Assembly (NCBI RefSeq): GCF_040958095.1
Contig: NC_091195.1
Coordinates: 29,751,824 to 29,815,823 of the forward strand
From: Procambarus clarkii
Lineage: Eukaryota > Arthropoda > Malacostraca > Decapoda > Cambaridae
DNA length: 64,000 nucleotides
Reading direction: 5' to 3'
The position numbers were made by a program, and so were the translations under genes. Below the pieces are notes generated by a model. That model made no database searches and was not told the DNA's origin. It saw only the letters and a program-made list of their open reading frames with translations. Positions 32,701 through 43,888 of this stretch are shown here, in pieces (the first letter of the stretch is position 1; the number at the start of each line of letters is the position of its first letter).

Positions 32701-33640
32701 AGCAGTGTCTCTTCCAGGCTGCATGCTTACAGCGGACAACCCGAGCACAGCCCACATTCCACCAAGGAACGCACCTCCACGGTCCCTGAGAGGAGGAGCG
32801 AGGAATAGAGCGGAGGGCAGCGTCTAAGATGGTGTCATGAAAAAGGAAAAGGGTGCGAGGGAGAGCAGCACGGAGGGTAAACAGGTTCCAGTCTGCCTTG
32901 GCAAACTGCCACCTAGGGAAGGAGAGGGAAGGGTGAAAAGAGAAAAAGGTAACAAGGATAGGGAAATGGTTACTGCCATGGAGGTCATCAAGAACCCGTC
33001 ACGTGAAATCCAAGTAAAGAGACGACGAGCAGAGAGTAAGATCAAGACAGGAAAGGGTGGGAATCCGAGAGTCCAAATGAGTGGGCTCACCAGAATTCAG
33101 AAGAGACAGGGAAGAAGAGAGGATGAACGGTTCGAGAAGGCGACCCCAGATGTTTGTCAGAACATCGTTCCAGAGGGTATGTCGACAATTGAAATCGCCC
33201 AGCAAGAGTCCAGTAGGCGTTTAGGATCGGGAAGAGAAAGCGGGACATTTGGGGGAAGATAAATGGAACAAACCGTATACCATTTATGCACAAAGACAAG
33301 TGCAGCAGAACATCGGAGAGGTGATGGAAAAAGTAGGGGGACGAAGTGAACATCAGAATGAATCAAGAGAGCAGAAGAGAGCAGAAGAGGAGAGCAGAAG
33401 CAGAATGTGAATGGGAGGGGGGGAGAGAAAGGAATAGCCACGGAAGCGACCATGATGAGCACAAAGCATCGGCATCTGGAGACGGACACAAAAGGGCAAA
33501 AACTGCGAAATCAGAAGTAGGAGTTCATGGAAATTGGTGTAATATCCACGAATATTCCATTGAAGAATAGACATCGACAAGAAGAGAAAGGACAGCAACA
33601 TAGAACAATGAAGAAACAAAGGTTAAAAAAGGAACACAGC
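29755..33640 (-). pseudogene. Family D ORF2 (endonuclease-RT-RNase H), degraded
   Basis: Pieces in several frames: endonuclease start (SILQWNIRGYYTNFHELLLL, 33570), GDFNCRHTLW (about 33195), SCLDLTLCSSSLYLDF (about 33040); RT around 32750-31600; RNase H with VSIFTDGSKCVDG (about 30570) and TAELYPILYALRLLLS. The RT active-site box reads YVDN instead of YVDD, so catalysis would be lost even without the frameshifts. A run of 9 T (element strand) precedes the box. Confidence 0.8.
31139..31314 (+). mobile_element. Short 3' fragment of a C-like LINE inserted in D
   Basis: About 175 bp with GTTGATCAGG/CCAGGCTG sequence, resembling the 3' end of the C copy at 54380-54535 (SLVDQ, WPR-type codons). 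It ends in a short tandem tail of CTCAAGGTAAC units. The other D copies lack it and read straight through as GGAGGGTAAGGG, defining the empty site. Confidence 0.65.
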
Positions 33641-33643
33641 ACG

Positions 33644-35480
33644 TTAAAGAGGCGCAGAATAAGGATCAGGGTCAGCAAAGTTAGGGTTAGGTGGCATGGG
33701 TAAACTGAGTAAGGATGGAGGGAAAGAAGTGGAAGGACAGACCAGAGGCGGACGAGCAGGGTCCGGAGGAGGAGGAGACAACCGAGGGTCAAGGACAGCA
33801 ACAGCAGGAGGGGCAGACCTCAGCAAGGGCAGCAACCGAGAGGGAAGCAGGGCCAAAGAAACCTCCATAATAGGAATAGGGGGCGCGACCACAGAAACAG
33901 GAAAGGATGGAGCAAGGGAGTCAGAGATGGGAGGGGGGCCGAGGAAGAAAGCGAAGCCTTCTTACCCGCTGGGGAAGAGGAAGATGAGCCAGGCTTTTGC
34001 TTCTGACTCAAAGACAGGTGTTCCAGCAAAAACGTACTGGGCAACTCAAGTCGAGACTCAAGTGTCTCAACAGGAGAAGAATAATGAGAGCAAACAACAC
34101 GATGACTGCTGGGAGAGTGATGGACATCAGCCCGCATAGATAGGCGGCGGGGAGAGCGAAGAGACGGAGGAGAAGGATGGGAAGAAGGATCAGAGGGAAA
34201 CGAGAAAGAAGACACTCGAGACACGAAAGACTGCATAGAAAGAAGGGGAACCCCAGACAGAGAACCAGGAGTGGGGATCCGTCGGGACAGAATGTAAAGG
34301 AAAAGAGGAGGCAGCGGTGGGTGTGTCTGGGTTTAAGGCCTGGAAACAGTTGTAAGACTGAGGAAGGTGGGAAGGACGAGGAGAGGAAAAGCATAACACG
34401 CGAGCATAAGAGACGCCAGCGAAAAAGGGGGGAGACAGTGAACTTGGCGCCTCGCCTCAGGAAAAGACAAACGTTCCCGGTGCTGCAAGTTGAGGACGGC
34501 TGCCTCAAGTTTGTAATGTATACTCGCATGGGAGAAGGTAGAGTGGGCCTCACCACAATTGAGGCAGCGAGCCTGGGAAGAAGTGCACTCCGACTTAGAG
34601 TGACCTCCATCCCCACACATGGGACAGACAGTACTGGAGCATTGAAGGGCACCATGCTCAAACTTCCAATACTTATTACAGAGCCGAGGAGAGGGAATGT
34701 ATTCCTGAAGGAGCATCTGGCACCAGCAAGAATGACAGAGGGCGGAAGGGTCCTACCATCAAAGGTAATCTTCGCAACCCGAAAGGGCTGCCGGCGATGA
34801 CCTTGAGGGGGACGAGTAAACATGTCCACCTGGAGGACAGAATGGCCCTGGGCTTCATGGATATGCCGAATATCTTCGTGGCAGGCCTGTAGATTCCTAA
34901 CACCAGTTGCAACATGGTATGGGAGAACAGTGCCAACACCAGTTGCAACATGGTATGGGAGAACAGTGCCAACACTGGCATTTAACAGAGCGTTTTTGGA
35001 GACTCAAACAGAAGTCTCCCCCATGCAGGACAGTATGGCTAAGCGAGTACTGTATCTTGAGGAGCAGCAGCGACAACATGTGGACCGAAACGGGTGGAGT
35101 TAAAAGAAACAGAGGCATCTACCGAATCAACAAGGTGTTTATGGAGGGAGAAATCGTCAGGTGTAGAATCCAGATGGAAGATCAAAGTATTTTGCCCACG
35201 AAGAAAGACCAAACAATGTGTTGTACATATTAGTATGGGAAGGGATTGTGCGAATGCGGCTGTGGTGGGGACGGCGTTGAGAACCCCCTGAGAGAGAGGG
35301 GTTAAAAGGCGCAGTAGTCAGAATGAGAGTCTGAGCCGTGCTTGGGGAAAAGGTGGTCACTGCTGGGGCTCGATCCAACCACAGAGGAGGGAGGGGAGCC
35401 AAGGGGAGTAGTCAGGAGGGTCAGAGGAGGATCTAGGTCTGGGCTCAATGTAGCAGGGGCAACAGAGCCCAGTCTTTCAA
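33644..35480 (-). pseudogene. Family D ORF1 (CCHC knuckle protein), degraded
   Basis: Knuckles visible at about 34665-34530 (C-NKYW-type first, then C-PM-C-GDGG-H-SKSE-C and C-LN-C-GEAH). Further parts include LSFPEARRQVH, and a Ser/Pro-rich C-terminus with AGKKASLSSSAP. The 36-bp duplication at 34901-34972 lies in its N-terminal half. Frameshifts throughout. Confidence 0.72.
34901..34972. repeat. 36-bp tandem duplication in D ORF1
   Basis: Two perfect copies of a 36-bp unit starting CACCAGTTGCAACATGG (34901 and 34937). The other D copies have one. The length is a multiple of three, so coding phase is kept. Confidence 0.85.
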
Positions 35481-35507
35481 CACAGTCTGACTCAGGGGCT
35501 TGGTCAC

Positions 35508-36477
35508 TGTTATAAATTATGGGCTGTTATGGGGGATCTAGAGTATTATGGAGAAGGGCCAGCAGTTAGAATCAAGATGTATCACAATTAATGGAGATCA
35601 TATAGGCCCGGCCCCCAAGAGAAATATAAAAACAGTATTAACTTAGTGGCTTCAAGGAAATGTCAGCCTAGAGGTAGATCATTGATCTCCTACACAGGAA
35701 GAATGGATACACCTCAAAAACTAACTTATTTATTAAACCCTCTTAACAACCCCCCATATACATAAAATAACAATAACAATAATTACTTTACCACACTATC
35801 TTACATTAAAAGCCTTGGTCCACATAGACAGGATTCAAGGTTTACAATTAGGACAAGCTAGGGTAAAGTCTACTAGGCTAGGGACACTAGCAAGGACTCT
35901 AGGAAGCTTAACGGTACCACTTGAGCACACGTGGTTCCACTGAGACCCCTTAGAGTAACTTAGCAATATAAACACTAGCGTAACCTATACACATTACTAC
36001 ACACTTATGCCAGAAAACGAACATGCAGCACGATACTTAGCTTTGTAAACTAGACACAGGATAAGGTAAGGGAAAGAGAGGAGGAGGAGGAGAATCCAGG
36101 CAGAGTCCCACAGGTAGGTCTCTACACCACACAGCCCAAGCAGAGAAGAACGCAGGAGCCTCCAGAATCAGCTCTCTCCAGCTGTTGCCAGAGAAACAAC
36201 AGCTGATCGTGCCGCTTGTAAACATTACAAATCTTCATCGACGTAAAAACTGGTTACTTTAACAGTTCTAAGAATAGTTAATAATTACTACATGGTTATA
36301 CTTAATCCACAACAAGCTCAAGAGTCTGAATGCTCTGTGAGAAACAAGATTCGTCTTACGTCTGGCAAGGAAGATAGGGACAAAGTTGCGTCAACAAGCG
36401 CAACAAATAATGTAAAGTAATTTATTTATAGCTCAATTTGACCTCTGGTTTCCACTGAGGAACCCAGGGTCTTAACA
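35508..36477 (-). repeat. Solo LTR of the element X family
   Basis: 970 bp, reverse orientation, with terminal TGTTA...TAACA and the same start block as the X LTR (CTGGGTTCCTCAGTGGAAAC on the element strand). Flanks are GTCAC (35503-35507) and CTCAC (36478-36482), a 5-bp target duplication with one change. The D copy at 42525-42560 reads GGCTTGGTCGCCCACCCCAC without the LTR, giving an empty site. Solo LTRs form by recombination between the two LTRs of a full element. Confidence 0.88.
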
Positions 36478-37079
36478 CTCACCCACCCCACGAGCCTGAG
36501 AAGTCATAAGAGGAACAGTATTCTGCAACATGAAAACGAGAGGTAATACTTTCACTCACGTATGTGCCCCCACACCCACCATGGAGCCACAATTAAAGGA
36601 TAGGACACCCAACAAGACATGTTGCCGGTCTTGCCATGGCCCCCCAGAGGTGCGTCGTGAGTATACTCCCCACAAATGCCACCTAAAGAACTGTAGGTCC
36701 GTTGAGATCGGGTTCAATGACGTAAGAAGGATTGACAACAAAAGAAATCCGTCGCTCGTGACATTGGGTACCACAGTTCTACGGGTGAGTGTGCACGCCT
36801 CCCCAAACATCCAGGCGTCAAAACAGAAGATGTTCAAAAGAAGAATCAAGACGGGCAAAAGGTCAGCGGGAAATGACAATTAGAAAGGAGAAGAGGGGGA
36901 TGGGAGGGGGGAAATGAAACATAAGTTAAAGGAAAAAGACTTCCAGCATAATTCGAGAAGACAGCAGCAGGAGCATAAGGCTTCAAAGGACAGAGGACTG
37001 TCTTATGGAGCATCACACTTCGGCAGCCATCCACCAAGCCCCCTCACAACGACAACGGGCCGGAAAGGGAGGGCGACAA

Positions 37080-37334
37080 GTTAGGGAAACTAGCCTGTAG
37101 TTCAGTGCCTCTTGCCTGTCACCCTTTTTGTATATTGGGACTACATTAGCTGTCTTCCAGCTTTCCGGCAGGTCTCCAGTTTGCAGTGACCTGTTATACA
37201 CCATAGAGACAACCACACTTACTGCGTTTACACCTTCTTTTAGTATCTACGGTGAGATTCTGTCAGGCACAACAGCCTTTGTCACATTCAGCTCCAACAG
37301 ATTCCTTTTGACCTCATCACTGGTCATGGAATAT
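37080..37334 (-). mobile_element. LINE E-like RT fragment between two D copies
   Basis: About 255 bp of RT from another CR1/jockey-like family: TGDLPESWKTANVVPIYKKG, then RQEALNYRLVSLTC (the usual YRPVSLT motif). It joins the 3' truncated RNase H of the next D copy in frame, giving a chimeric open frame that ends VVPDRISP. Both ends are truncated. Confidence 0.75.
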
Positions 37335-38600
37335 GGAATACCTTTACGAGAGATGGGACAAGAGCGGACAGCTTCCTTGGTGGCAGCATCCGCACGCTCA
37401 TTTAAAGACACACCAATATGGCTGGGAACCCAACAAAACTCAACCGACTTAAATTTACTGTGAACAAGAAACAGCCAATGCTGGATCTCGACAACTACTG
37501 GATGAACCGGATTAAAGGACCTGAGAACCATGAGAGCACTACGAGAGTCAACAACAACTACAAAGGAAGACTGACAACGAGAAAGCAGGAGACGAAGAGC
37601 ATAGAGAATAGCATAAAGCTCCGCTGTAAAGATGCTAGTCTCCGAAGGTAAGCGATACATATAAGTGCGATCAGGAAAAACAACAGAGTAGCCAACACCG
37701 TCCGCAGACTTAGACTCATCGGTGAAGACAGAAACGGAGCGGGAGTGAGAAGAAAAGTGCTCAAGGAAAAGGCGTTTTAGAACCGTAGGAGGGGTAAAAG
37801 CTTTGGTAATACGGGTCAAGGAAGTACAAAACCGCGGAAGAGGGGCTCTCCAAGGGGGCAAAGAAGGGACAACACGAGGAGAGACATTAGAAATACGAAC
37901 GGAAAGAGAATCCTGTAGGCGAGATAACCGGACGGAAAGAGGGAGGTGGTGAAGAGAAACAGGAACCGCAGGAGGGGTAAAAGTTAAAGCACAACAGAGG
38001 CGAGAGGAAGGATGTTGTAAGGACCACGCAAGATAGCGAAGACAGTAGCGATCACGGCGGTCCTGGAGAGACAGGAAGCCAGTGTCAACATACAAGCTAA
38101 GGACGGGAGTCGAACGAAAGGCACCAGAACTGAGGCGTAACCCAGTAAGGTGCAAAGCATCAAGACGGCAAAGAGTAGAAGGAGAAGCAGACGAGTAAGC
38201 AGGGCAACCATAATCGAGCTTAGACAGGACGAGAGAGGAATGTAAAGCAAGGAGAGTGCGCCTATCAGCACCCCAAGAACTATGGGACAAGACCCGAAGG
38301 AGGGTAAGGGTCTTAGAGCACTCAACACGGAGGTAAGAGATATGGGGAGACCAAGACAAACGAGTGTCAAGGAATAACCCCAAAAGCTTCGCGGAATCTT
38401 TGTACTCAAGGGGATGACCATAAAGTGACAAAGAGGAACGAAGAACGACCCGTTTCCGCGTAAAAGTCATGGCACTAGTCTTAGAAGTAGAGAACTCGAA
38501 GTCATGATCGATGGCCCAAGACGACACGGCATCAATTGCAAGTTGAAGCCGGCGCTGAAGGAGAAGCGAATCATCACCCTGACAGCAAAGGGTAAGATCA
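37335..38600 (-). pseudogene. Family D ORF2, RT C-terminal part and RNase H
   Basis: Starts just after the frameshift at 38660-38672 and contains the catalytic YVDD (ALYVDDLTLC), a thumb region (LGLFLDTRLSWSPH, LSHSSWGADRRTLL, KLDYGCPAY) and a RNase H domain. RNase H motifs are VSVFTDESKSADG (D), TAELYAILYAL (E), VVVDSRSAL (D) and CWVPSHIGVSLNERADAATKEA (shown in part; H and D present). RNase H after RT is typical of the I group. The final HHCC-like motif is replaced by the E-like fragment. Confidence 0.88.
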
Positions 38601-40640
38601 TCAACATAGAGAGCGGAGAAGACACCTGAAGGAAGAGAGGAAAGAAGACCACTGAGGGCAACCAGAAAAAAGAGTAGTGCTCAGAACACTACCCTGGGGC
38701 ACACCTTCGTATTGCTGAAAAGAGGCAGAGAGAGCGGTACCAAGGCGCACCCAAAAGGAACGACGAGAGAGGAAGCTGCGGAGAAAGAGAGTGAGATGAC
38801 CACGAAGGCCAAAAGAATGAAGTTGAGATAAAATATGATATCGCCAAGTGGTGTCATAAGCCTTTTCCAGGTCAAAAAGGACGGCAACAACGGAGGTCTT
38901 CGCAGCAAATGCAGTACGAATATAGACCTCCAAGTTCACCAGGACATCTGTCGTGCTGCGGCACTTGCGGAAACCAAATTGAGAAGGGGAGAGGTGGTGA
39001 TGGTGTTCCAGGAACCACATCAGACGAACGTTAACCATACGTTCAAAGAGTTTGCAGACACAACTTGTGAGGGCAATAGGGTGAAAGTCCTTAGGGGAAG
39101 TACCCAGTGACCCCGGTTTGCGAACAGGGAGGACAACGGCATCGAGCCAGTCCTCAGGGACTGACGACGACTCCCAGATCCGATTATACAGACTCAGTAA
39201 ATACTGAGACATGCACGGAGGGAGATGGAGAAGCATCTCATAATGAATACCATCGGAGCCCGCCGCCGTAGAACCGCAGAGGGCCAGGGCAGAACGAAGT
39301 TCAGAGAGAGAGAAGGGATCATTATAGGGAAGCTGAATACGAGTGCAGAAATCTAAAGGACGAGACTCAAGGACAGGTTTACGAAGAAGGAAAGATTGGG
39401 GAAGATGAAGACCAGAGCTAACAGAAGAAAAGTGGGAACCCAGTTCGGAAGCGACCTGCAACGGGTCCTCCACAAGAGTATCATGGAGGTGAAGGACCGG
39501 TGAAACATCGGGAACGAACTTACCCGCTATCTTGCGGATACGCTTCCAGATCTGGGGCAGAGGAGTTTCGGACGTAATTGTCGAGACATAAGATGCCCAA
39601 CATTCACGTTTAGCCGTACGGATGGCCCTACGGGCCACCGCACTCGCTTTCCGAAAGAAAAGAAAAGAATCGGCTGTCTGCCGACGGCAGTGCCTCTTCC
39701 AGGCTGCACGCTTACAGCGGACAGCCCGAGCACAATCCGCATTCCACCAGGGAACGCACTTCCGCGGACCGCGAGAGGAAGAGCGAGGAATAGAGCGGAG
39801 GGCAGCGTTGAAGACAGTGTCATGAAAAAGGAGGAGAGCACGAGGGAGAGGCAGATGGGAGAGGTCAGAGAGAGGAGCACTGAGGGTAAATAGGTTCCAG
39901 TCCGCCTTAGCAAACTGCCACCTAGGGAAGGAGAGGGAAGGGCGAAGCGAGAAAAAGGAAACAAGGATAGGGAAATGATCACTGCCATGGAGGTCATCCA
40001 GAACCTGCCACGTGAAATCTAAGTAAAGAGAAGAAGAGCAGAGAGAAAGATCAAGACAGGAAAGGGTGCGAGTCCGAGAGTCCAAATGAGTTGGCTCACC
40101 AGAATTCAGAAGAGACAGGGAAGAAGAGAGGAGAAACGGCTCAAGAAGGCGACCCTGGGTATTCGTCAGAACGTCACCCCAAAGAGAATGACGACAATTG
40201 AAGTCACCCAGCAGGAGCACAGGCTCCGGCAAGGAGTCCAAGAGGTGTTTCAGATCAGGAAGAGAAAGCTGGACACTCGGGGGGAGATAAATGGAACAAA
40301 CTGTGTACCATTTCCCCACAAAGATACGAGCAGCAGAACAATGGAGAGGCAAAAGAAAAAGTAAAGGAACAAAGGGAACATCAGCGCGAATCAAGAGAGC
40401 AGAAGAATTAGCAGCCCCAGCAACGGCTGGGGGGGGGGGGAGAGAGAGAAAGGAATAGCCACGAAAACGACCAGGACGAGCACCAAGCATCGGCTCCTGG
40501 AGACAGACACAAAGGGGCGAAAACCGCGAAATCAGAAGTTGGAGTTCGAGGAAATTGGTATAATAACCTCGAACGTTCCATTGAAGAAAAGACATCAACG
40601 AGACGGGAAAAGACAACAACAGAGAACAAGGAAGAAACAA
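38601..40640 (-). CDS. Family D ORF2, endonuclease and RT N-terminal part
   Basis: Long open frame; the likely initiation codon is ATG 40595 (MSFLQWNVRG), since the upstream residues read like leader sequence. Endonuclease motifs in order: QWNVRGYY, CLQEPMLG, CSIYLPP, LLGDFNCRHSLWG, THLDSRTRTLSCLDLSLC and GSDHFPI. RT follows with GSDGIHYEMLLHLP, FHPIALTSCVCKLFERM, GFRKCRSTTDVLV, FDLEKAYDTTW and GVPQGSVLSTTLF. The frame is lost right after this motif at a 6-T homopolymer, before YVDD. The protein would thus end without its catalytic box. Confidence 0.88.
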   Translation of the reverse strand: MFLPCSLLLSFPVSLMSFLQWNVRGYYTNFLELQLLISRFSPLCVCLQEPMLGARPGRFRGYSFLSLPPPPAVAGAANSSALLIRADVPFVPLLFLLPLHCSAARIFVGKWYTVCSIYLPPSVQLSLPDLKHLLDSLPEPVLLLGDFNCRHSLWGDVLTNTQGRLLEPFLLSSSLSLLNSGEPTHLDSRTRTLSCLDLSLCSSSLYLDFTWQVLDDLHGSDHFPILVSFFSLRPSLSFPRWQFAKADWNLFTLSAPLSDLSHLPLPRALLLFHDTVFNAALRSIPRSSSRGPRKCVPWWNADCARAVRCKRAAWKRHCRRQTADSFLFFRKASAVARRAIRTAKRECWASYVSTITSETPLPQIWKRIRKIAGKFVPDVSPVLHLHDTLVEDPLQVASELGSHFSSVSSGLHLPQSFLLRKPVLESRPLDFCTRIQLPYNDPFSLSELRSALALCGSTAAGSDGIHYEMLLHLPPCMSQYLLSLYNRIWESSSVPEDWLDAVVLPVRKPGSLGTSPKDFHPIALTSCVCKLFERMVNVRLMWFLEHHHHLSPSQFGFRKCRSTTDVLVNLEVYIRTAFAAKTSVVAVLFDLEKAYDTTWRYHILSQLHSFGLRGHLTLFLRSFLSRRSFWVRLGTALSASFQQYEGVPQGSVLSTTLFSGCPQWSSFLSSFRCLLRSLC

Positions 40641-40663
40641 AGGCGAAAGAGCAACAGAGCACG

Positions 40664-42639
40664 TTAAAGAATATCAGGGTCAGGATCAGGGTCGGCAAAG
40701 TCAGGGTTAGGGGGCATGGGTAAACTGAGCAAAGATGGAGGGAAGGAAGCGGGAGAACACACCAGAGGTGGGCGGGCGGGGTCCGGAGGAGGTGGAGGAA
40801 GAGGAGACAACGGAGAGGAGCAGTCAAGGACAGCAGCAGGAAGAGGGGGAGTAGAAAGAGGGGAGCTCACCTCAGCAAGGGCAGCAACCGACAGGGAAGC
40901 AGGGGCCAAAGAAACCTCCATCGCAGGAACAGGGGGCGCAATCACTGAAATGGGAGGGGAAGAAGCAACAGAGCCAGAAGTAGGGGCTGAGGAAGAAAGC
41001 GAAGCCTTCTTACCCGCCGGGGAGGAGGAAGGAGAGGAGCCAGGCTTACGCTTCTGACTCAAAGAGACCGGTGTCCCAGCAACGTAAAACTACGTACCAG
41101 GCAACGGATTCCAGTGTCTCAACAGGAGAAGCTGAACGAGAGCACACACGACGGCCGTTAGGAGAGCGATGGACATCTGCCTGCACCAACAGGCGGCGGG
41201 GAGAGCCAATAGATGGAGGAAGAGGATGGGAAGGAGGATCGGAGGGAGACGAGGAAGAAGACACAGGAGACACAACAGACCGGGTAGAAAGAAGGGGAAC
41301 CCCAGACAGAGGACCAGGAGGGGGACCCTTCGGGACAGAACTCAAAGGAACAGAGGAGGGGGCAGTGGGCGTATCAGGGTCCAAGGCCCGGAAACGGTTG
41401 GGAGTCTGAGGAAGGAGGGAAGGACGAGGAGAGGAAGAGTGCAACACGCGAGCATAAGAGACGTTAGCATAAGGCGGGAGCCGGCGAACCTGGCGCCTCG
41501 CCTCAGGAAAAGATAAACGCTCCCGGTGCTTCAAGTTGAGGACGGCCGCCTCAAGCTTGTAATGGATACACGCACGGGAGAAGGTAGGATGGGCCTCACC
41601 GCAGTTGAGGCAGCGACCTTGGGGAGAAGTGCACTCCGACTTAGAGTGACCTTCACCCCCACACAAAGGACAGAGAGAGACAGTCCCAGAGCAGTGGAGG
41701 GCACCATGCCCAAACCTCCAGCACTTGTTACAAAGTCGAGGGGAAGGAATATACTCCTGGACAGAGCACCTAGCACCAGCAAGAATGACAGAGGATGGAA
41801 GGGTCCTACCATCAAAGGTGATCTTCACAACACGAAGGGGTTGACGGCGAAGACCACAAGGGGGACGAGTAAACGAGTCAACCTGGAGGACAGAATGGCC
41901 TTGGGCATCAAGGATATGCCGAATATCGTCGTGGCAATCCTGCAAATTCTGAACACCGGTTGCAACATGGGGCGGGAGGAGAATAGTGCCAACACTGGCA
42001 TTCATCTGAACATTCTTGGAGACCTGAACAGGGATCTCGCCAAGGCAAGACAAGGCTGCCAAGCAGGAAGCTGCATCCTGAATAACGAGCAGCAACGACA
42101 TGTGTACCGAGACGAGTGGGGTTGAAAGTAACGGACGCATCCACGGAATCTACAAGATGCTGATGGAGGGAGAAATCGTCAGGAAGCGCAGAATCAAGAG
42201 GGAGGAGATCAAAGTATTTGGCCCATGAAGCGGGACCAAACAAGGCCTTAATTGCGGCAGTACGGGAAGGAATCGAGCGAGTGTGGCAGGGGCGCGAACG
42301 GCGTTGAGAACCCCCAGAGAGAGAGGGGTTAAAAGGTGCAGTAGTCACAACGAGAGACTTAGCCGCACCAGGGGACGAAGTGGTCATTACTGGGGGCTGG
42401 AGGCTCGACCCAACCACAGAGGAGAGAGGGGAGCTGGGGGAAGAAGTCAGGACGGTCAAAGGAGGAGCAAGGTCGGGGCTCAACGCAGCAGGAGCTACAG
42501 AGCCCGGTCTTCCAATACAGGCCGACTCGGGGGCTTGGTCGCCCACCCCACGAGCCTGAGAGGGTACAACGGAAGCATTTATCGACATAGAGACGAAGAG
42601 AAAGAAATTCATCCACAAATGTGCCCCCATACCCACCAT
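40664..42639 (-). pseudogene. Family D ORF1 (three CCHC-type knuckles)
   Basis: Gag-like RNA-binding protein in three frames: 42639-about 42060 (N-terminus, SLSGGSQRRSR, WAKYFDLLP), 42140-41046 (core) and 41062-40664 (C-terminus). The core has C-NK-C-WRFG-H-GALH-C, C-PL-C-GGEG-H-SKSE-C and a third C-LN-C-GEAH finger, followed by YKLEAAVLNLKHRERLSFPE. The Ser/Pro-rich tail contains AGKKASLSSSAP and ends DPDPDPDIL. ORF2 starts about 70 bp downstream. The large plus-strand frames here are antisense shadows. Confidence 0.82.
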
Positions 42640-43105
42640 GGAGCCACAATTAGAGGCAGGACACCCAACAGGAAGCTATCGCCGATCATGCCAGGGCCCC
42701 CTAGGGGTGCGTCGTGAGTATACGCCCCATAAACGCCACCTTAAGAACCGTCAGTCCATCGAGATCGGGTTCAGCGACGAAAGGGGGATTGACAATAAAA
42801 GGTTCCCCTCGCTCGAGACGTCGGGTACAACAGTTCTACGGGTGCAAGAGTATGCCTCCTCAAGCACCCAGGCGTCAAAATAAAAGAAGTCCAAAGAAAG
42901 ATCCAAAACAAGCAAACGGTCGGCAGGAAACGACAAGCAGATAGGAGAAGAGGGGGGAGAAAAACGAAACAGAAGGAAAAGGAAAAGGTGCTCAGCAAAA
43001 TTGGAGAGGGCGGCAGCAGGAGCACAAGGCTAGAAAAGGACAGAGGACTGTCCCAAGGAGCATCACACTCCGGCAGCCGCCCACCAAGCACCCCTCACGG
43101 CATCA
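42640..43105 (-). other. 5' UTR of family D copy 2
   Basis: Non-coding leader shared by all three D copies (36520-37040 and 55800-56272). It ends near GGAGCATCACACTCCGGCAG, which marks the 5' boundary: the three copies diverge within about 60 bp after it. The internal promoter expected here was not identified. Confidence 0.6.
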
Positions 43106-43124
43106 ACGAGCTGAGCGGGGAGGG

Positions 43125-43409
43125 GGTTGTGTCCTTAAATGAGCATGCGGATGCTGCCGCTAAGGAAGCCATCTGCACCCATCTCATCTCCCGTAAAGGT
43201 ATTCCTTATTCCAACTTTTACACAGTTATTCATTCCTCCATTCTTACCCGTTGACAGGGTCGTTGGTGTTCTGTTACTGGTAACAAACTGTGTGCTCGTA
43301 AGAGTAGTGTATCCCCGTGGCCTTCCTCCTACCACGGTAACTGGCGGTGGGAAACGGTTCTGGCGAGGTTACATATTAGCCATTCACATTTAACTCATGG
43401 GCACTTAAC
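43125..43409 (+). mobile_element. LINE family D fragment in opposite orientation (RNase H end)
   Basis: Encodes SLNEHADAAAKEAI (RNase H end) and then the region leading to the HHCC-like motif (WPSSYHGNW, LHISHSHLTHGH). Opposite to the neighbouring D copies, it abuts the 5' end of copy 2. Confidence 0.8.
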
Positions 43410-43635
43410 ATGTTGATACAGGAATGTTTCTAGGATGAGGTTTACAAATCTACATGTCCAAAAGTCCTCTGTTCTAGCTTCATATGCCTCCCAGTCTATG
43501 GATTTTAAGCCGAAGTCGCCAACTACCAACAGTTGTAATCTATTTTTATCCGCTCACGCTATAATCTCTCCCATTACTGTTATGAGGCTCTCTCGTTTAT
43601 TTTCCTGACAAAGGGAGAGTGGGGTCAAGTCACAT
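43410..43635 (-). mobile_element. Endonuclease fragment of a LINE (E-like)
   Basis: Reverse strand reads LLVVGDFGLKSIDWEAYEA and FVNLILETFLYQHV, the central GDFN-type motif of LINE endonucleases in a version typical of CR1-like ORF2. No intact ends. Confidence 0.6.
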
Positions 43636-43640
43636 GATAA

Positions 43641-43888
43641 GTTTACTGTAGTTTGGGGTTAGCAGTGATAAACCTCTGTCCATTTTCTGTGTTGGGGAAG
43701 AATTTTATTTGACCTTAGGATTAATATTTTCCAATTTGTTTAGTATTTTTATGGTCTCTAACCCTGCCCTGTTCTGTGTAGTTTGTAGTGGTTGTTAGTC
43801 CTGAGATCCTCAGCTATTAGTTATGGAATGATTGTTTTCATAATCATATTGCATATATTCTATGAATAATTCACAAATTGTATTTGAA
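43641..43888. other. Unassigned T-rich DNA
   Basis: No coding signature recognised on either strand. Confidence 0.4.

Larger units (their letters stand above)
29755..37075 (-). mobile_element. LINE family D, copy 1 (I-group-like, RNase H type), degraded
   Basis: Minus-strand LINE of about 6.2 kb net, interrupted by a solo LTR (35508-36477) and a short fragment (31139-31314). Order from right to left is 5' UTR (36478-37075), ORF1 with CCHC knuckles (about 35480-33644), ORF2 endonuclease, RT, RNase H and a terminal HHCC-like motif (33620-29755). The 3' non-coding tail seen in the copy at 46433 is missing. More frameshifts than in the other two D copies, so this is probably the oldest. Confidence 0.88.
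37335..43105 (-). mobile_element. LINE family D, copy 2 (best-preserved coding)
   Basis: Nearly complete copy lacking only the 3' end (the C-terminal HHCC-like motif and tail). It has a 5' UTR (42640-43105), ORF1 in three frames (42639-40664) and ORF2 (40595-37335) with one frameshift. It has no insertions, so it serves as the empty-site reference for the solo LTR, the MITE and the C LINE found in the other D copies. Confidence 0.92.

Noticed and set aside
37247..38527. RNase H as a cellular RNase H
   Set aside because: It is fused downstream of an RT with YVDD and repeated in three LINE copies.
41526..42125. 199-residue plus-strand open frame
   Set aside because: Antisense of LINE D ORF1, which carries three zinc knuckles.
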